DNA of 15,447 nt from contig LT642334.1 in assembly GCA_900128585.1 (NCBI GenBank), positions 7,053-22,499 of the forward strand, read 5' to 3'. The notes under the pieces are model-generated. The model searched no databases and was not told the origin of the DNA. It was given only the letters and a program-made list of their open reading frames with translations. The DNA is from Stramenopiles sp. TOSAG23-3. Taxonomy: Eukaryota > Sar. Positions 12,923-15,447 of the stretch are shown in pieces; position 1 is the first letter of the stretch, and each line of letters starts with the position of its first letter. Both the position numbers and the translations under genes were made by a program.

Positions 12923-15447
12923 TTAGTACCATTGCTTCCTGAATGCTGAGTCTTCGGGTTCAAGCAACGGGTTATTCGCCGATCCTACATACTCAATTTC
13001 TGAGATAACTTCGCTGCGAACTTGCTCCCAATACTTCTCCGCTTCTATCAATTTCCTAAGGTCGACTCCTGGAGGGATCCGGTGAGATCTGTGTTCCATC
13101 TTTCTACGAAATGATTTGGTCACCCAAGACGCTTTGACTTGGCTCTTGGTGACTGCCAAGCATTCGACGTAGCATAAAGCCACAACAGACGCCAACTCCC
13201 TTTTATCAGGGTGTAAAATTGCATTTTCACCGAAAGATGCCGGCTTTGTTAGCACCAGTGTTTCCACGGACCGTTTGCTGTCCTCGTCTCCGTATTTTTC
13301 GAGGTAATCTTTTCTAGCTTGCCTCAAGCCCTCAAGTTCCCCAGTTATTTCATTTATTTGCGATTCGTACTTCTTTTTTATGATCTCTGGGTCGCAGTCC
13401 CTGTGAACCCTCAATTTTTCTTTTGTCTTCTGCAGCGTTTCTTGCAGCACCAATTCTTTTTTTCTCATTTCCTCGGCCTCATTTGGGTACGCTTCAATTT
13501 TTACAACACCTGTCTGGAGAATGTAAAACGATTCGCTAATTTGCCCCTGGTTGATAATTTTTTCTCCCTCCTGAAAATAGCGTTTCTGCGTTACTGCAGC
13601 CAACTTTGTCAAATTTTCGTCCGTCCATTCGTCAAAGAGTCCAGTTCTTATGTAAGCTTTGTATTTGTCTTGCAACTCTTTCAAGTGAAAATTCGCAATA
13701 CCGATCGCGCGAAAATCGGCTCCGGCAACTTGTAGAACTGACGAGAATTCTTCTGCGTAGACCGTTGCGCTTCTTTTCTGGCGAAATATCAATCCAAGCT
13801 CCCCAAACGATGTCCCAGGATACATATGATTCACAATTATCGTTGCCTCCGGATCCCGTGGGTCCCGAATTCGCACTCCTAACTTTCCTTTAATTACTAT
13901 GTAGTAATTGTCGGGATCTTCTCCTTGCCGACATATTACCCTGTCGCGCTTCACATCCCTTAACGTCATGACCCGGCTCATGGCGTCTTTCACCGCCTGG
14001 GGGTAATGCCCGAAGCACGGCAAGGTCGATGTGATGTATGAACAGGCTTCTACCTGTTCGTTGGTGCGATAGTTGGGCTGAACACGAAGCGCAGCGTCTG
14101 TGTCTGCTGGAAGAGATCTGTGAGCAATCGCTTGCAGATCCACGGAAAGAATGCCGTTTTCTTCTTTCTTGTTCCCGTTGCTGGCATCCCCCTTTTGGTT
14201 CTTTGAGCTTCCACTCAGCTCGTCCAACACATGGGTGTCATCGTACAGCTGGTCTTCGTCCGCTTCTACTTCTCCCGTCTTTAACCGTTCTTTCTCATCC
14301 TCCTTAAATTTCTTGTAGATGTCTTCGTTCCTTGCATCACGCGCCTTTTCTAACAGCACCAGCGTATTTTGTTGCCCGTGATGTTTGTTGTGACCTTGGA
14401 CGAATGATTCGTCCAAAACGCCCTGTAACGATTGCAAGGAAACGCCACCGGCCCTGGCGCCGCCGGGCCCTAATTTTTTCTGCGGGGCCTGTTTTCTTGA
14501 GCTGGTCACAGGGCTGTTTTTTCTACTGCTACGGTGAGCGACATACTTCAACAAGTAAAAGTCTTGGTTTGCTTCGACAAACTGCCCGTGTCGTCTCCGT
14601 AGCAGGACCCTATTGTGAAGGGCTGCTTTCAAAATTGCCAGCTCTTGTTTTTCGACGTTTTCGTCCGCAATTACAGTGTTTAGATCTTCGAGCGCTAAAT
14701 GTAATTTTCCCATTTTTATGTGAATTACGGATCTGTTGTAAACCACGCTTGCATAATCGGCATGATCCGTTTTGAGACGAGAGAGAATGAGACGAATGTC
14801 CTCTTTGCTCGATGAGTATTTCAAGGAGCGTGCGTATGCTAACGCCCTACACATCAGGGGCCACTCACTGATCGTATCGTTCATGGCTATCTTTCGACTG
14901 AAAAAGCTAGCCGCGCGCTGCATGTCCGCAATGCTCTTCCCCTCCGCTAAATGCCTCTCTCGCATCTCTTTTGGGATCCATGAGGGTGTGATGAAGCCTC
15001 GAAGCAAAGGGTCGTCTCGGCTGAAATTGCGCACTCTTGCCAGTCTTGCCTTTTCCGCTTCTATTTTTCGTTTCTCTGCCATTCTTTTCACTCTCTCCTC
15101 TGCTTCCTCGGTCTGCCTTTTACTTATTTTTGAAACTGCTGCTGCATTCTTCGTAGAGAAGCCCGTGCGGGTCAACCGCTTGGTCTTTCTTCTTTGTTTT
15201 GTCTCCTCGGAATTGTTCGTAAATTTTGCCCACGCTTTGAAATGTGCCTTTTGCGATGCTCTCCGCCAGTCCTTTGCAAACATTCGTATAGCCATTTTCC
15301 CTGTCTTGGTTCGGTTGTATTCTTTTCGCTTCTGGTACTTCAATTTGAACTGCATGTCCCACTGCTGAGAACTTTTCACGTGGTTTCTAATGGTTTTCTC
15401 ACGCTTTCCTAAGTCTAAAATTCGTTCCACAAAGTCTGCAAATTCCA
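12923..15447 (-). CDS. Dual cyclic-nucleotide-binding-domain protein with TPR-like repeats, 5' end at the window edge
   Basis: The frame is open to the right edge. The last two bases are TG of a codon before EFADFV, so an ATG one base outside is possible. Residue numbers here count from the Val codon at 15428-15430 (835 residues). Residues 1-135 are basic and helical. Residues 190-300 hold TPR-like repeats (YNRSVIHIKMGKLHLALEDL; ALHNRVLLRRRHGQFVEANQ). Residues 300-430 are low-complexity. The first CNBD spans about 466-585, with the phosphate-binding cassette FGELGLIFRQKRSATV (542-557, Glu544 and Arg553). The second spans about 590-765, with FGENAILHPDKRELASV (733-749, Glu735, Arg744). Both arginines that hold the cyclic phosphate are kept, so cAMP/cGMP binding is plausible in both. 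A charged coiled coil of about 70 residues (650-722) is inserted inside the second CNBD. No kinase, channel or GEF domain is seen. Similar proteins are often ciliary; that role is inference. Confidence 0.85.
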   Translation of the reverse strand, partial: EFADFVERILDLGKREKTIRNHVKSSQQWDMQFKLKYQKRKEYNRTKTGKMAIRMFAKDWRRASQKAHFKAWAKFTNNSEETKQRRKTKRLTRTGFSTKNAAAVSKISKRQTEEAEERVKRMAEKRKIEAEKARLARVRNFSRDDPLLRGFITPSWIPKEMRERHLAEGKSIADMQRAASFFSRKIAMNDTISEWPLMCRALAYARSLKYSSSKEDIRLILSRLKTDHADYASVVYNRSVIHIKMGKLHLALEDLNTVIADENVEKQELAILKAALHNRVLLRRRHGQFVEANQDFYLLKYVAHRSSRKNSPVTSSRKQAPQKKLGPGGARAGGVSLQSLQGVLDESFVQGHNKHHGQQNTLVLLEKARDARNEDIYKKFKEDEKERLKTGEVEADEDQLYDDTHVLDELSGSSKNQKGDASNGNKKEENGILSVDLQAIAHRSLPADTDAALRVQPNYRTNEQVEACSYITSTLPCFGHYPQAVKDAMSRVMTLRDVKRDRVICRQGEDPDNYYIVIKGKLGVRIRDPRDPEATIIVNHMYPGTSFGELGLIFRQKRSATVYAEEFSSVLQVAGADFRAIGIANFHLKELQDKYKAYIRTGLFDEWTDENLTKLAAVTQKRYFQEGEKIINQGQISESFYILQTGVVKIEAYPNEAEEMRKKELVLQETLQKTKEKLRVHRDCDPEIIKKKYESQINEITGELEGLRQARKDYLEKYGDEDSKRSVETLVLTKPASFGENAILHPDKRELASVVALCYVECLAVTKSQVKASWVTKSFRRKMEHRSHRIPPGVDLRKLIEAEKYWEQVRSEVISEIEYVGSANNPLLEPEDSAFRKQWY

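Noticed and set aside
14772-15368. Long plus-strand ORF (about 198 codons) opposite the CNBD gene.
   Set aside because: It is fully antisense to a well-supported gene, has a Cys/Ser/Leu-rich composition typical of a shadow frame, and has no recognisable domain.

Overview
This window looks like nuclear DNA of a unicellular eukaryote with few introns. Five long reading frames of eukaryotic type run uninterrupted and at about full family length. They are separated by 200-650 bp of AT-rich spacer, with no operon layout, no Shine-Dalgarno sites and no bacterial terminators. A protein with two cyclic-nucleotide-binding domains and TPR-like repeats, a NUDT6-type Nudix hydrolase, a BIVM-like protein and a NAD(P) malic enzyme fit a protist, possibly flagellated. 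I cannot name the lineage from sequence alone.

The left 3 kb (1-2991) differs from the rest and reads as decayed, virus-like and repetitive accessory DNA. It holds: (i) a small Lys/Arg-rich, single-membrane-span, Cys-tailed ORF (127-552) flanked by a perfect 66-bp direct repeat; (ii) a type I membrane glycoprotein gene broken by frameshifts (746-1683), with an 84-bp tandem repeat encoding a dense array of N-glycosylation sequons; (iii) a small antisense reading frame with one early stop (1680-1841); (iv) a stub that starts like a RuvC/poxvirus-type Holliday-junction resolvase (ATG at 1877) and runs within about 20 codons into an unrelated sequence; and (v) a run of nearly identical ankyrin repeats (1954-2991) without a start codon, interrupted by an inverted fragment that appears to carry the N-terminus of an ankyrin-family protein. 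The most economical reading is a degraded insertion of a large-DNA-virus-like element, later rearranged with ankyrin-gene fragments.

From 3143 onward the genes look intact. They are a predicted PLP-dependent class V aminotransferase/lyase fused to a StrG-like 2-oxoglutarate/Fe(II) oxygenase (minus, 3143-5425); malic enzyme (plus, 6017-7816); a RanBP2-zinc-finger protein with a Cys/His/Asp BIVM-like domain (minus, 8312-9523); a NUDT6-type Nudix hydrolase (plus, 10196-11071); an EamA/DMT-type transporter (plus, 11576-12700); and a dual-CNBD protein (minus, 12923 to beyond the right edge). The genes belong to unrelated pathways. Two divergent intergenic regions (5426-6016 and 9524-10195) are presumably promoter regions.

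Of most interest are the PLP-oxygenase fusion, the viral-resolvase/ankyrin junction with its inverted N-terminal fragment, the hyper-glycosylation repeat, the coiled coil inserted in the second CNBD, a possible multi-branch RNA structure at 12782-12906, and sense-strand CTT/pyrimidine tracts upstream of all five intact genes whose upstream region is visible.
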